Below, piece after piece: positions 24,821 to 33,501 of a stretch of 64,000 nt of DNA. The stretch lies in assembly GCA_905233275.1 (NCBI GenBank), contig CAJODR010000009.1, positions 1-64,000 of the forward strand, in the 5' to 3' direction. The translations under genes and the position numbers were made by a program. This DNA is from an uncultured Bacteroidales bacterium. GTDB taxonomy: Bacteria; Bacteroidota; Bacteroidia; Bacteroidales; UBA932. Below the pieces are notes generated by a model. It searched no databases and was not told where the DNA came from. It was given only the letters and a program-made list of their open reading frames with translations. Every line of letters begins with the position of its first letter. Positions within the stretch are counted from its first letter, which is position 1.

Positions 24821-25105
24821 TTACTTGTTTTCACCTTTGACCGCCTCGACGAAAACCTTCGCAGGCTTGAATGCCGGGATGTTGTGTGCCGGGATAGTGA
24901 TGGTGGTCTTCTTGGTGATATTGCGTGCGGCCTTCTCGGCGCGATGCTTCACGATGAAACTCCCAAAGCCACGGAGATACACGGGCTCTCCCTTTACGAT
25001 AGATTCTTTCACGGTCTCCATAGTGGCTTCAACAACTGCCATAACTGAATTCTTTTCGATACCGGTTGCCTTTGCAACTTCGTTAACGATTTCTGCCTTT
25101 GTCAT
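24821..25105 (-). CDS. hup: DNA-binding protein HU
   Basis: HU is a histone-like DNA-bending protein. The 94-residue product begins MTKAEIVNEVAKATG and has the GFGSFIVKHRAEKAARNI hairpin with the KKTTITIPAHNIPAFKPAK arm tip, where AHNIPAFKP holds the proline that intercalates DNA. It has its own promoter (25150-25181) and starts the hup / tiny basic protein / rng order typical of the phylum. Confidence 0.96.
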   Translation of the reverse strand: MTKAEIVNEVAKATGIEKNSVMAVVEATMETVKESIVKGEPVYLRGFGSFIVKHRAEKAARNITKKTTITIPAHNIPAFKPAKVFVEAVKGENK

Positions 25106-25149
25106 AATTTATGTTTAGTTTTATGAATGGTTAGTCCATTTTGCGAGTA

Positions 25150-25181
25150 CAAATTTAGACCTATTTTTTGAATAATCCAAA
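25150..25181 (-). promoter_or_regulatory. Promoter of hup
   Basis: On the reverse strand TAAATTTG (25150-25157) is the -7 element and TTTG (25178-25181) the -33 element, 20 bases apart. Confidence 0.7.
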
Positions 25182-25222
25182 ATAAAAGCACTTAATTAAT
25201 GCGGTTTACGGCATATTTTGCT

Positions 25223-25343
25223 TATTTTTGTAATAAACTATAAGGTACCCGTGACAGATTCCGCCGTCATTTCCGCCTTGGCACGGAGATTGACCATATA
25301 TGATGGCGGCCACCGGCCGCGACAGTTTCATGACAAATTGTCA
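25223..25343 (+). promoter_or_regulatory. lon upstream region: promoter, hairpin and TGACA inverted repeats
   Basis: A possible -7 element TATTTTTG lies at 25223-25230, giving a leader of about 135 bases. Within it are TGAC(N10)GTCA from about 25252, a hairpin GCGGCC-acc-GGCCGC at 25306-25320, and TGACA-aat-TGTCA at 25331-25343, 31 bases before the ATG. The arms of the first and last repeat are alike, which suggests a stress-regulator operator. No regulator is identified and CIRCE is absent. Confidence 0.45.
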
Positions 25344-25373
25344 GATATTATTGTGTAACGGTATATTCAATAT

Positions 25374-27773
25374 ATGAAAGATCAGCATTTTTTTCTCAAT
25401 CAGGGAGCTGTTGAAGTAGGAATAATTCCGGTCCTCCAGGGCGAACCGCCCGTGAGACCCGAAGGTGAGGATCTCCCTGAGACTCTTCCGATTCTTGCAC
25501 TCCGCAACGTGGTAATATTCCCGGGAACGGTTTTCCCGGTCAATATAGGGCGCGACAAGTCAATTCTCCTCGTCCATGAGGCCGAGCAATCCGGTGGATT
25601 CATCGGAGCCGTGCCCCAGACCGACATCACTGTCGAAAATCCGGGCGAGAATGACCTAAACCGTTACGGCACTGCAGCCCGCATCGTCAAGACCCTTGAG
25701 ATGCCCGACGGCAGCCTGACTGCCATCCTGCAGGGCTTCACCCGCTTCTCCCTCGAAAAGATCCTGTCGACGGAGCCTTACCTTACCGGCAAGGTCCGCT
25801 ACATCGACGAATTCGTCCCGGAAATGCCTGAGCCTCAGAGCCGTGCGCTCTCCGATTCGCTCAAGGAAAAGGCGGGCGGGATTATCAAGTCGTCGTCATT
25901 CGCCCCGAAGGAGGCTGTGGGTGCGCTTTCATCGATTGACAGCTTCCACTTCCTCGTCAATTTCATAGCGACTACGATTGAGATCGACAATTTCGGTGAC
26001 AAGGTCGACCTCCTGCAGTATTCGGACGTCAGCGTCAGGGCGATGAAACTTCTGGCAGCGCTTGATACGCAGCTTCAGCTCCTGAAGATAAAGCAGGAGA
26101 TCAACCAGAAGGTCCGCAGCGACATTGACCAGCAGCAGAGGGAATACTTCCTCAATAACCAGCTCCGCACCATCCAGGAGGAGCTCGGTATGGATGAGGG
26201 TGAAGAATTCGAGAAACTCCGCGCCCGTGCCGCCGAGAAGAAGTGGCCCGAGGAGGTCGCGGCGATATTCGCCAAGGAGATGCAGAAGCTCGAAAAGTAC
26301 AATCCGACGAGCCCTGACTACAGCATACAGTACAATTTCATCCAGTTCATGCTGGATCTGCCATGGGGTGAGATGTCGGAGGACAATCTGGATCTCAAGC
26401 ACGCCCAGGAGGTCCTCGACGAGGATCATTTCGGGCTTGAGAAGGTCAAGGAACGTATAATAGAGTACCTTGCCGTGCTTAAGCTCAAGGGCAATATGAA
26501 GTCCCCGATTCTCTGTCTCTACGGTCCTCCCGGAGTTGGCAAGACTTCGCTCGGCAAGTCCATCGCGAGGGCCCTCGGGCGCAAGTATGTGCGTATTTCC
26601 CTCGGCGGTCTGCATGACGAGGCGGAGATTCGCGGTCACCGCAAAACATACGTGGGTGCGCTTCCGGGCCGTATCCTGTCGGGTATCCAGAGGGCCGGGA
26701 CTTCCAATCCGGTCATCGTTCTCGACGAGATTGACAAGGTGGGGGCTGACTTCAAGGGCGACCCTTCGTCGGCGCTTCTCGAGGCGCTCGATCCGGAGCA
26801 GAATTCGACATTCCACGATAATTATCTCGACATCGATTACGACTTGTCGAATGTCCTCTTCCTGACGACCGCCAACGGCACTTCCACCATCCAGCCGGCG
26901 CTGAAGGACAGGATGGAGATGATCAATGTGACCGGCTACCTCGCCGAAGAGAAGCTTGAGATCGCGAAGAAATTCCTCGTTCCCAAGCAGATAGGGGAGC
27001 ACGGCCTCAAGAAGAGCCAGCTCAAGATTGCGGACGAGACGCTCAGCGCCGTTATAGACAAATACACTCACGAATCCGGCGTCCGCGGCCTTGAGAAGCA
27101 GATTGCGAAGATTGCCCGCGTCACTGCCAAGAAGATCGCCCTCGGAGAGAAGACTCCCGCGACCATCAAGCCGGAGCACCTCAAGGAGTATCTCGGGCTC
27201 GAGACTTCATTCCACGACGTGATAAAGGGCAATGAGGCTCCGGGCGTCGTTACGGGCCTTGCGTGGACGGAGATGGGCGGCGAAATTCTCTTTGTGGAGA
27301 GTTCCGTTTCGGGCGGCAAAGGCAATCTCACGATGACCGGCAACCTCGGCGACGTGATGAAAGAATCCGCCCAGATCGCCTATCAATATATTAAAGCGCA
27401 CCCGGAGCTCGCCGGAATGACTTCCGAGCAGTACGCTGCCAAGGATATTCACGTGCACGTACCCGAGGGCGCAGTGCCGAAAGACGGCCCTTCGGCCGGT
27501 ATTACGATGGTGAGTTCGATGGTATCGGCGCTTCGCGGGGAAAAGATCCGCAGCGGTGTCGCCATGACGGGTGAAATGACTCTCCGCGGCCGCGTCCTTC
27601 CCGTCGGCGGCATCAAGGAGAAAATTCTTGCCGCAAAGCGTGCCGGCGTCCACACCATCGTCATTTCCGAGGACAACCGCAAAGATATCGAAGACATCAA
27701 TGAAATATACGTAAAAGGCCTTACCTTTGTATATGTAAAGACCATTGATGACGTAATTGCAACTATTTTCTAA
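25374..27773 (+). CDS. lon: ATP-dependent protease Lon
   Basis: Lon degrades damaged and regulatory proteins in the cytoplasm. The 799-residue protein has the N-terminal substrate domain (about 35-240), a coiled linker, an AAA domain with Walker [10 protein letters not shown] near 384 and Walker [11 protein letters not shown], and a Ser-Lys protease domain ([11 protein letters not shown], catalytic Ser near 706; [11 protein letters not shown], catalytic Lys near 749). The start at 25374 ([11 protein letters not shown]) gives the expected length. It has a long leader with inverted repeats and overlaps ung by 1 base (TAATG). Confidence 0.97.
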   Translation: MKDQHFFLNQGAVEVGIIPVLQGEPPVRPEGEDLPETLPILALRNVVIFPGTVFPVNIGRDKSILLVHEAEQSGGFIGAVPQTDITVENPGENDLNRYGTAARIVKTLEMPDGSLTAILQGFTRFSLEKILSTEPYLTGKVRYIDEFVPEMPEPQSRALSDSLKEKAGGIIKSSSFAPKEAVGALSSIDSFHFLVNFIATTIEIDNFGDKVDLLQYSDVSVRAMKLLAALDTQLQLLKIKQEINQKVRSDIDQQQREYFLNNQLRTIQEELGMDEGEEFEKLRARAAEKKWPEEVAAIFAKEMQKLEKYNPTSPDYSIQYNFIQFMLDLPWGEMSEDNLDLKHAQEVLDEDHFGLEKVKERIIEYLAVLKLKGNMKSPILCLYGPPGVGKTSLGKSIARALGRKYVRISLGGLHDEAEIRGHRKTYVGALPGRILSGIQRAGTSNPVIVLDEIDKVGADFKGDPSSALLEALDPEQNSTFHDNYLDIDYDLSNVLFLTTANGTSTIQPALKDRMEMINVTGYLAEEKLEIAKKFLVPKQIGEHGLKKSQLKIADETLSAVIDKYTHESGVRGLEKQIAKIARVTAKKIALGEKTPATIKPEHLKEYLGLETSFHDVIKGNEAPGVVTGLAWTEMGGEILFVESSVSGGKGNLTMTGNLGDVMKESAQIAYQYIKAHPELAGMTSEQYAAKDIHVHVPEGAVPKDGPSAGITMVSSMVSALRGEKIRSGVAMTGEMTLRGRVLPVGGIKEKILAAKRAGVHTIVISEDNRKDIEDINEIYVKGLTFVYVKTIDDVIATIF

Positions 27774-28441
27774 TGGACGTCCGCATCGAACCATCCTGGA
27801 AGGCCGCTCTTGCCGCCGAATTCGAGAAGCCGTATTTCGCCACTCTCGTTTCGACTCTCCACGCCGAAAAAGCGGCGGGACAGGTGATTTATCCTCCGGG
27901 AGGAGCCATTTTCAGGGCTTTTGACCTGACTCCGCTGCCGGAGGTGAAGGTGGTGATCCTGGGCCAGGACCCGTACCACGGGCCTTCCCAGGCTATGGGA
28001 CTTTCGTTTTCGGTCCCCGACGGGGTGCCTGCACCCCCGTCACTTCGCAACATCTTCCGGGAGATAGAGACGGACCTCGGTATCCGCATGAGCGGTAGGC
28101 CCAATCTTGAGAACTGGGCCCGCCAAGGGGTGCTCCTCCTCAACACCGTGCTGACTGTCCGTGCCGGGCAGGCTGCTTCGCACAGCCACATCGGATGGCA
28201 GGAATTCACGGATGCTGTCATCCGTACTATCTCGGATCAATGCGAGGGAGTCGTATTTCTCCTCTGGGGCCGTTTTGCCCAGGGCAAAGAGGCTCTCATC
28301 GATGTCTCGCGTCACCATGTGCTCAAGGCCGCGCATCCCTCTCCGCTCGCCGGAGGGGCGTTTTTCGGCTGCAGGCATTTTTCCAAGACCAATTCAATCC
28401 TCGTCTCCGAGGGTAAATCCCCGATAAACTGGCAATTATGA
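27773..28441 (+). CDS. ung: Uracil-DNA glycosylase, family 1
   Basis: Ung removes uracil from DNA. The 222-residue protein has the catalytic-water motif VVILGQDPYHGP (Asp near 65), the uracil-binding NTVLTVRAGQAASH segment, and the minor-groove motif AAHPSPLAG with the catalytic His. It overlaps lon by 1 base and coaD by 4 bases. Confidence 0.96.
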   Translation: MDVRIEPSWKAALAAEFEKPYFATLVSTLHAEKAAGQVIYPPGGAIFRAFDLTPLPEVKVVILGQDPYHGPSQAMGLSFSVPDGVPAPPSLRNIFREIETDLGIRMSGRPNLENWARQGVLLLNTVLTVRAGQAASHSHIGWQEFTDAVIRTISDQCEGVVFLLWGRFAQGKEALIDVSRHHVLKAAHPSPLAGGAFFGCRHFSKTNSILVSEGKSPINWQL

Positions 28442-28896
28442 AACATATCGCACTGTTTCCCGGGTCGTTCGACCCGTTCACCGCAGGTCATCTCAATATC
28501 CTGAAGCGCGCTCTGACCATGTTCGACGAAGTCGTGGTCGCGGTCGGTATCAATCAGGACAAGCGCGGATTCTTCGATATGGACAAGCGGATTGATATCA
28601 TTCGCCAGGCAACTGCAGGGCTGGAAGGCGTCCGTGTCATTCAGTACGACAATCTCACAGCCGACACCTGCCGTGAGCTGGGTATCCGCCACATCGTCCG
28701 CGGCGTGCGCAATATGATTGACTTCGAGACCGAGCGTTCCATTGCCGACGCAAACCGCAGGATTGCCCCTGAGATTGAGACGATTATCATCCCTACCGCG
28801 CAGGAATTCGCCCACATTTCGTCTTCTGCGGTGCGCGATATCTTGAAGCACAAAGGCGACTATTCGGCATTCATTCCCGAAGGGGTGGTGTTATGA
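28438..28896 (+). CDS. coaD: Phosphopantetheine adenylyltransferase
   Basis: CoaD performs the fourth step of coenzyme A synthesis, joining phosphopantetheine and AMP. The 152-residue protein has FPGSFDPFTAGHLNIL, the nucleotidyltransferase (T/S)xGH motif, followed by RGVRNMIDFETE and the C-terminal SSSAVRDIL. It overlaps the ung stop and the following gene's start by 4 bases each (ATGA), so the block lon-ung-coaD-thioredoxin-like is translationally coupled. Confidence 0.96.
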   Translation: MKHIALFPGSFDPFTAGHLNILKRALTMFDEVVVAVGINQDKRGFFDMDKRIDIIRQATAGLEGVRVIQYDNLTADTCRELGIRHIVRGVRNMIDFETERSIADANRRIAPEIETIIIPTAQEFAHISSSAVRDILKHKGDYSAFIPEGVVL

Positions 28897-29864
28897 AACG
28901 GCTTCTGACGGTCTTGCTCGCGGGTTTGCTGCTGTCGTTCTCGGCTGTGGCCCAGACAGACTTTGACAAGCTCGAAAGCAAACTTCTGGAGTATGCATGT
29001 ACCCTGGATCTCGAGCCGGAAGATGTCCGCAACGCCGAGTGCGACATGCTGATAGAGAGCGCGAAGGATTCGCTGGTCAGGCAGTTTGTCGCGTTAAAAC
29101 TGTACGAGCTCTACGCTGATCCCCGCGTAATGGGTACTGAATCTACCGCCGTCTATCTGGTGGACAAATGGTTCTCGACCGGCAAGGTCAAGATGCACAG
29201 CGACTTTGAGCTCTTCAACGCGGAGATATTCGCCGATTTCAATCGGCAGTCGCTCCTCGGCTGTCCCGCTCCTCCCGTCGTGATGGAAGACAGCTACGGT
29301 GCCCGGGTGTCGCTGTTTGAAAATGGCGGCACTGGTCGGTATGCGGTGCTGTATTTCTATGATACAGACTGCATTACGTGCAAGATGATGTCGCCACGGG
29401 TCACGAGGATTCTCGATGGGCGCAAAGAGTCGCTTGATATCTACCCGGTCTACACAGGCAGCGATTACGACGCCTGGATGAGGTACATCGCATCACACTT
29501 CTTTTCGGAAAAGTATCACAATCTCTGGGACCCCAAGTTTGATTCCGGCTTCCAGGAAAAATACGGCGTCCTCTCCACTCCCAAACTCTTCCTCGTCGCC
29601 CCTGACGGCACCATCCTCGGCCGCGGTCTTGACGCCACCGCCCTCGAAACCCTCCTCGACCGCCTCGCCGTCCTCTCCTCCGACCTCCATCCCGCCGGCG
29701 ACCGCCCCGCTGTCGAAGACACCGTCCCCGACATCCTCTACAATAACGGTGTCAACACTAATGCGCATGCAGGCACAGATGGCACCGGCACCTCTGCCAC
29801 AGCCACCAACAATAATTCCAACGCCTGCCACTGCGTCACCCCAAACTGCTGCTGCAATCACTGA
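28893..29864 (+). CDS. Secreted thioredoxin-like protein with Cys/His-rich tail
   Basis: This 323-residue protein has a signal peptide (1-20, ending AVAQ), a helical N-terminal region (about 25-125), and a thioredoxin-like domain of the TlpA/DUF5106 kind (about 130-265). The redox motif is CITC in YFYDTDCITCKMM, and the cis-proline strand is STPKLFLV. A Ser/Thr/Asn-rich linker follows, and the protein ends ACHCVTPNCCCNH, five cysteines and two histidines in 13 residues. This tail could bind a metal or be a low-quality extension; it is not part of the usual family. The gene overlaps coaD by 4 bases. Confidence 0.8.
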   Translation: MKRLLTVLLAGLLLSFSAVAQTDFDKLESKLLEYACTLDLEPEDVRNAECDMLIESAKDSLVRQFVALKLYELYADPRVMGTESTAVYLVDKWFSTGKVKMHSDFELFNAEIFADFNRQSLLGCPAPPVVMEDSYGARVSLFENGGTGRYAVLYFYDTDCITCKMMSPRVTRILDGRKESLDIYPVYTGSDYDAWMRYIASHFFSEKYHNLWDPKFDSGFQEKYGVLSTPKLFLVAPDGTILGRGLDATALETLLDRLAVLSSDLHPAGDRPAVEDTVPDILYNNGVNTNAHAGTDGTGTSATATNNNSNACHCVTPNCCCNH

Positions 29865-29869
29865 CAAGA

Positions 29870-29906
29870 GAGATTTCTCCGCGCGCTTCGCTTGGTCGAA
29901 ATGACA
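29870..29906 (-). repeat. Intergenic palindromic element (fullest copy)
   Basis: Read on the reverse strand, the element runs from TGTCATTTCGACCAAGCG to GAGAAATCTC. It shares 20 identical bases with truB (10903-10922) and the same framework, a GTCATYTCGA start and a GAGAAATCTC end, with the insert in the M16 peptidase gene (43747-43787). Confidence 0.75.
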
Positions 29907-29916
29907 GGAGGTAGTG

Positions 29917-30002
29917 TCGGTGGTGGTGCTAAAAACGGGACAGTACCGTCAAAAAAGGGCTATAATGACGGTAGTGGTGCCAAAAATGGGACAGTACCGT
30001 CA
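29917..30002. repeat. Tandem 35-base repeats carrying GGGACAGTACCGTC
   Basis: Two copies, 29917-29951 and 29968-30002, differ at only a few positions. Copy 2 is flanked by GACGGTA (29967-29973) and TACCGTC (29995-30001), so it can fold into a hairpin. It resembles the end of a small mobile element or a REP-type repeat, but no transposase is present. Two reading frames through this area have no gene-like composition. Confidence 0.65.
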
Positions 30003-30010
30003 CTGCCAGA

Positions 30011-30189
30011 GGGTTTGGGGGATAAGTCCCCCAATAGTGCAACGTCGTATCTCAACTACGAAAAGAGGCAAGCGAAAAGCTTGCAAGATGTGGGGTCGGG
30101 CCTGTGGGGGCCAGGGGGTTTGGGGGATTAGTCCCCCAATAGTGCAACGTCGTATCTCAACTACGAAAAGAGGCAAGCGAAAAGCTTGC
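30011..30189. repeat. Two 74-base direct repeats next to tRNA-Gln
   Basis: Copies at 30011-30084 and 30116-30189 differ by a single base (GATAAG against GATTAG). Each carries a hairpin TTGGGGGA/TCCCCCAA, the string TATCTCAACTAC and a second hairpin GGCAAGC-gaaaa-GCTTGC. TATCTCAACTAC is the same as the 3' end of the neighbouring tRNA-Gln read on the opposite strand, so the repeat contains an inverted piece of the tRNA end. The right copy provides the tRNA terminator; the left is an extra duplicate. Confidence 0.75.
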
Positions 30190-30190
30190 C
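30165..30190 (-). terminator. Terminator of tRNA-Gln
   Basis: On the reverse strand GGCAAGC-TTTTC-GCTTGCC (30190-30172) is followed by TCTTTTC. It lies 9 bases past the tRNA 3' end. Confidence 0.65.
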
Positions 30191-30198
30191 TTGAGTAG

Positions 30199-30270
30199 TT
30201 GAGATATCAGGACTCGAACCTGAACTGAGGGAACCAAAATCCCTAGTGCTAGCCATTACACCATATCTCA
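30199..30270 (-). tRNA. tRNA-Gln (anticodon UUG)
   Basis: The 72-base gene folds as a cloverleaf. Acceptor strands TGAGATA and TATCTCA pair perfectly. The D arm contains the GGTGTAATGGCTAGCA run. The anticodon arm is AGGGA-TTTTGGT-TCCCT, with anticodon TTG reading CAA. The T arm is TCAGG-TTCGAAT-CCTGA. The discriminator base is A. CCA is not encoded. It is transcribed from its own promoter (30286-30316) and is the only tRNA I could find. Confidence 0.95.
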
Positions 30271-30285
30271 GTATTTTCAGGACCG

Positions 30286-30316
30286 CAAAGGTACTGGAAT
30301 TTTGCGAAATTGCAAA
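30286..30316 (-). promoter_or_regulatory. Promoter of tRNA-Gln
   Basis: On the reverse strand TACCTTTG (30286-30293) and TTTG (30313-30316) are 19 bases apart. The start of transcription would be about 9 bases before the tRNA. The -33 element ends 2 bases from the stop codon of the next gene (30319). Confidence 0.75.
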
Positions 30317-30318
30317 AT

Positions 30319-30549
30319 TTAGAACAGGGTCGGATGGTTTTCGCCGAGTTCGGAGAGGATTTGCTCCATGATGGCGTCACGGAGGAGGGCGGAGCGGTGC
30401 TTGACACCGAAGCGGCGGCAGTATTCCTGGATGGCGGCAACTTCCTGGTCGTTGAGGTAGATGGTCTGGCGGTTGCGGCGGAGGAGGGAGAGGCGCTGCT
30501 TTTCGAGGAAGTCGGGATCGACACCCGACATTTTGGCTTTCTTTGTCAT
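30319..30549 (-). CDS. Small basic protein, possible ribbon-helix-helix type
   Basis: The 76-residue product has a lysine-rich start (MTKKAKMSGVDPDFLEKQR), then NRQTIYLNDQEVAAIQEYCRRFG, a short strand followed by two helices, and RSALLRDAIMEQILSELG. The strand-helix-helix order and QTIYLNDQEV wording suit a ribbon-helix-helix DNA-binding fold, but I cannot assign it firmly. It overlaps the DJ-1 gene by 4 bases (ATGA), so it is the last gene of the alr/DJ-1 operon. Confidence 0.7.
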   Translation of the reverse strand: MTKKAKMSGVDPDFLEKQRLSLLRRNRQTIYLNDQEVAAIQEYCRRFGVKHRSALLRDAIMEQILSELGENHPTLF

Positions 30550-31118
30550 GGCGTCAGAGCATTAGACCTTGTTTGACTTTTTCGGGCGGCTTCGGGACCT
30601 TTGAGGTGCTCGAGGATGGCGAGGCCGAATGCCACCGCGTGCCCTGCGCCGCGCCCTGTGATGAGGCGGCCGTCGGTGACGGTGCTTTCGGGCGTGTAGA
30701 CGGCTCCACGGGCGATCATTGCGTCCTGGAAACCCTCGAAGCAGGTGAATCGGAGACCTTCGATGCCGGGGAGTTGAGAGGCGACGAGACCGGGGGCCGC
30801 GCAGATGGCTGCGACGGTGCCGCCGTCATTCCAATGCTGCTGCATTGCGTCCATGAGTTCGGCATTGGCCGCGAGATTCTTGGTGCCGGGCATCCCTCCG
30901 GGGAATACGAGGACGTCATCTTCGGTGACATCGGCATTGTAGATCTCCTCCAGCATCATGTCGGACATTACGCCGAGGCCATGGGAAGATTCGACGAGGT
31001 AGCCCTCGTCGCAGGAAACGAGAAAGACGCCGATACCGCCGCGGATGAGGACATCCCTGGTTGCAATCGCTTCCATGTCTTCAAATCCGGGGGCGAGGAA
31101 AATAAAAACTCTATGCAT
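30546..31118 (-). CDS. DJ-1/PfpI family protein
   Basis: This 190-residue protein has the DJ-1 fold: MHRVFIFLAPGFEDMEAI with the conserved Glu, VFPGGMPGT, and the nucleophile elbow AAICAAPG with the reactive cysteine, followed by GHAVAFGLAILEHL. Members act as glyoxalases, chaperones or deglycases; the role here is unknown. It lies 3 bases after alr and overlaps the downstream small gene. Confidence 0.9.
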   Translation of the reverse strand: MHRVFIFLAPGFEDMEAIATRDVLIRGGIGVFLVSCDEGYLVESSHGLGVMSDMMLEEIYNADVTEDDVLVFPGGMPGTKNLAANAELMDAMQQHWNDGGTVAAICAAPGLVASQLPGIEGLRFTCFEGFQDAMIARGAVYTPESTVTDGRLITGRGAGHAVAFGLAILEHLKGPEAARKSQTRSNALTP

Positions 31119-31121
31119 AAG

Positions 31122-32225
31122 CTATACTATTACTCTTTCGATTCTCCGGGGGACGGAGGTGAGGATTTCGTATGGAATGGTGCCGAGAATGCCGGCGAGC
31201 TCCTCCACTGTCGGGTCCTCGCCGAATACCGTCACGGTGTCACCCACCTCGCACGGCACGCCTGAAACGTCCAGCATGCACATGTCCATGCAGATATTGC
31301 CGATGGTCGGAACCCTGTGCCCGTTGAGGGAGAATGACGCCTTGCCGCGCCCGAGATGCCTGTCGATACCGTCGGCGTAGCCAACGGGAATGGTGGCGAT
31401 GGTGCTGCCTCCCGGCGCGACCTTGCCCCAGCGGCCGTAGCCGATGGTCCCTTCTGCCAAATGCTTGACCTGCAGCACCTTGCACTTGAGTGATGCGACC
31501 GGCTTGAGCCTAACTCCGGGGAGGGCGCTGATGCCGTAGATGCCGATGCCGAGGCGGACCATATCATATTGGTACTGAGGGAATCGCTCTATACCGGCGG
31601 AATTGAGGATATGCCGCATAGGAGTATATCCGAGCGCGTTGATGATGCGGCCGGTGCTCTCCTTGAACATTTCAAACTGACCTGCGGTGAATGCGTCCTC
31701 GGCGGGATCTTCCGCCACGCAGAGGTGGGAGAACATCGATTTGACTCTGACCTCCCGGCAATCCGCGAGGAATTCGTTCAGCGCATCGATCTCGTCCGGC
31801 ATGAAGCCGAGGCGGTGCATTCCGGTGTCCAGCTTGATGTGGACCGGATAGTCCTGGATGCCGCGGGATTTAAGTATTCCGCAGAATATCTTCAGGGAAT
31901 GGAGATTGGGAATGCTGGGCTCGAGGCGGCTGTCGATGATTTCGCCGAAGAAATCGGTGCCGGCGGTGAGAACGAGGATGGGAAGTGAGATACCGGCGCT
32001 GCGGAGCTCCATTCCCTCGACGGGATAGGCGACGGCGAGGTAGTCGGCTCCTGCTTTCTGCATCATGGAGGCGAATTCGACCGCGCCGTGGCCGTAGGCA
32101 TTCGCTTTGACGAGAACGAGGAGCTTCGTGCGGGGCTCAAGGAGGGAACGGAAATAACGGTAGTTGTCGAGGCATCCGCTGAGATTGAGTTCCAGTCTTG
32201 AGAAGTCGTCTTCCCGGATCATCAT
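31122..32225 (-). CDS. alr: Alanine racemase
   Basis: Alr makes D-alanine for peptidoglycan using pyridoxal phosphate. The 367-residue protein has the PLP-lysine motif LVLVKANAYGHGA near residue 40 and the catalytic-tyrosine region GTIGYGRWGKV near 263, with SMFSHLCVAED between them. The start ATG at 32225 follows a TAAATTTG element (32242-32249 on the reverse strand). It is the first gene of the alr / DJ-1 / small protein unit. Bacteroidales often fuse this domain to a MurF-like ligase; here it is single-domain. Confidence 0.93.
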   Translation of the reverse strand: MMIREDDFSRLELNLSGCLDNYRYFRSLLEPRTKLLVLVKANAYGHGAVEFASMMQKAGADYLAVAYPVEGMELRSAGISLPILVLTAGTDFFGEIIDSRLEPSIPNLHSLKIFCGILKSRGIQDYPVHIKLDTGMHRLGFMPDEIDALNEFLADCREVRVKSMFSHLCVAEDPAEDAFTAGQFEMFKESTGRIINALGYTPMRHILNSAGIERFPQYQYDMVRLGIGIYGISALPGVRLKPVASLKCKVLQVKHLAEGTIGYGRWGKVAPGGSTIATIPVGYADGIDRHLGRGKASFSLNGHRVPTIGNICMDMCMLDVSGVPCEVGDTVTVFGEDPTVEELAGILGTIPYEILTSVPRRIERVIV

Positions 32226-32342
32226 ATCATCGAAATTTCCACAAATTTAACGAATTTCATCGATTAAACTGACAAAATTTCATATTTTTGTATCTAGGCG
32301 CATCATTTGCAGTATGGCCTGTGCAATTTAAAACTAAAAGTT

Positions 32343-33020
32343 ATGTCATCTTCAGCATATATCTGGATTCTGCTCATCGCCGTGATGATACTCAGTTTCG
32401 TCGTTCAGCAGATGCTCCAGTCCCGTTTCAAGAAGTATTCAAAGGTCCCCACATCCATGACAGGCGCGGAAGTCGCCGCCATGATGCTGCAGCGCAATGG
32501 TATCACTGACGTCAAGATTACATCCGTCGACGGTACCCTCACGGACCATTACAATCCCCAGACAAAGACCGTAAATCTCAGCCGCGAAGTCTACTACGGC
32601 CGCTCCGTTGCTGCCAATGCGGTCGCAGCCCACGAATGCGGACACGTCCTCCAGCACGCCCGCGGCTACGCTCCGCTCAAAATGCGCACTGCGATGGTCC
32701 CGGTGGTCAGTTTTTCGTCGAATATCGTCCAGTGGGTACTTCTGGCAGGAGTTCTTTTCATCAACGTCTTCCCCGGTCTCCTGTGGGTGGGAATCGGTCT
32801 TTTCGCCCTGACGACGCTATTCAGCTTCATTACTCTTCCCGTTGAGATCAACGCAAGTCGCCGCGCCGTCGCCTGGCTCGAATCCGCCGGCATTACCACC
32901 TACGAGACACGCCCTATGGCAGTCGATGCTCTCAAATGGGCGGCATACACCTACGTCATCGCCGCCGTTGGCTCACTCGCTACTCTTCTCTACTATATCT
33001 CCATAGCAGAAAGGCGGTAA
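32343..33020 (+). CDS. Zinc-dependent membrane peptidase, YugP family
   Basis: The 225-residue protein has an N-terminal membrane helix (4-23), the zinc motif AAHECGHVLQH (an HExxH form near residue 94), and two or three further membrane segments (about 122-165 and 205-225). This is the layout of the YugP-type neutral zinc metallopeptidases. The start ATG at 32343 gives MSSSAYIWILLIAVM. A -7 element TATTTTTG is at 32283-32290. The substrate is unknown. Confidence 0.88.
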   Translation: MSSSAYIWILLIAVMILSFVVQQMLQSRFKKYSKVPTSMTGAEVAAMMLQRNGITDVKITSVDGTLTDHYNPQTKTVNLSREVYYGRSVAANAVAAHECGHVLQHARGYAPLKMRTAMVPVVSFSSNIVQWVLLAGVLFINVFPGLLWVGIGLFALTTLFSFITLPVEINASRRAVAWLESAGITTYETRPMAVDALKWAAYTYVIAAVGSLATLLYYISIAERR

Positions 33021-33040
33021 AACTATTGTAGCCGCGTCTG

Positions 33041-33478
33041 TTAGCGGCGAATAGAACGGAAGAATGTGGTGATGAGATCGCCGCATTCAGGGGCGAGTAT
33101 GCCTGAGGTAACCGTGGTGCGGGGGTGAAGAAGTGACGGGGTGAAGAGCGTGTGGCCACGTTTTGGATCGGCGGCGCCCCAGACTATCCTGTCGATCTGT
33201 GACCAGGCGAGGGCGCCTGCGCACATCGGGCAGGGCTCTACAGTGACATACAGGGTGCATTCCTCGAGGTATTTGCCGCCGAGGGCTTCCGTCGCGGCCG
33301 TGATTGCGATCATTTCGGCATGGGCGGTGGGATCGTGGAGCGTCTCGGTGAGATTGTGTCCCCTTGCGATGACGCGGTCGCGGCACATCACTACGGCTCC
33401 GATGGGAATTTCTCCGGCCGCCAGCGCCTCCCGCGCCTCGCGAAGCGCCTCCTGCATGTACTTTTCGTCCTTATTCAT
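33041..33478 (-). CDS. tadA: tRNA-specific adenosine deaminase
   Basis: TadA changes A34 of tRNA-Arg(ACG) to inosine. The 145-residue protein has the zinc and proton-shuttle motif DPTAHAEMIAI and the PCPMCAGAL cysteine pair. The start ATG at 33478 is preceded by TATCTTTG (33483-33490 on the reverse strand). A small hairpin (GCCGC 33031-33035, GCGGC 33044-33048) covers its stop codon and may separate it from the convergent peptidase gene. Confidence 0.94.
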   Translation of the reverse strand: MNKDEKYMQEALREAREALAAGEIPIGAVVMCRDRVIARGHNLTETLHDPTAHAEMIAITAATEALGGKYLEECTLYVTVEPCPMCAGALAWSQIDRIVWGAADPKRGHTLFTPSLLHPRTTVTSGILAPECGDLITTFFRSIRR

Positions 33479-33501
33479 GGCGCAAAGATAATGAACTTTA
33501 A

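Noticed and set aside
29917..30002. Insertion-sequence ends
   Set aside because: The GGGACAGTACC repeats look like ends of a mobile element, but there is no transposase or target-site duplication, so only repeats are reported.
29892..30198. Two forward open frames in the repeat region
   Set aside because: They are built from the tandem repeats and hairpins and repeat the same peptide; they have no start context and no gene-like composition.
33395..33440. Another copy of the palindromic repeat in tadA (GGAATTTCTCCGGCCGCC)
   Set aside because: The peptide AAGEIPIGAVV is the normal conserved TadA N-terminal motif, so the similarity is coincidental.
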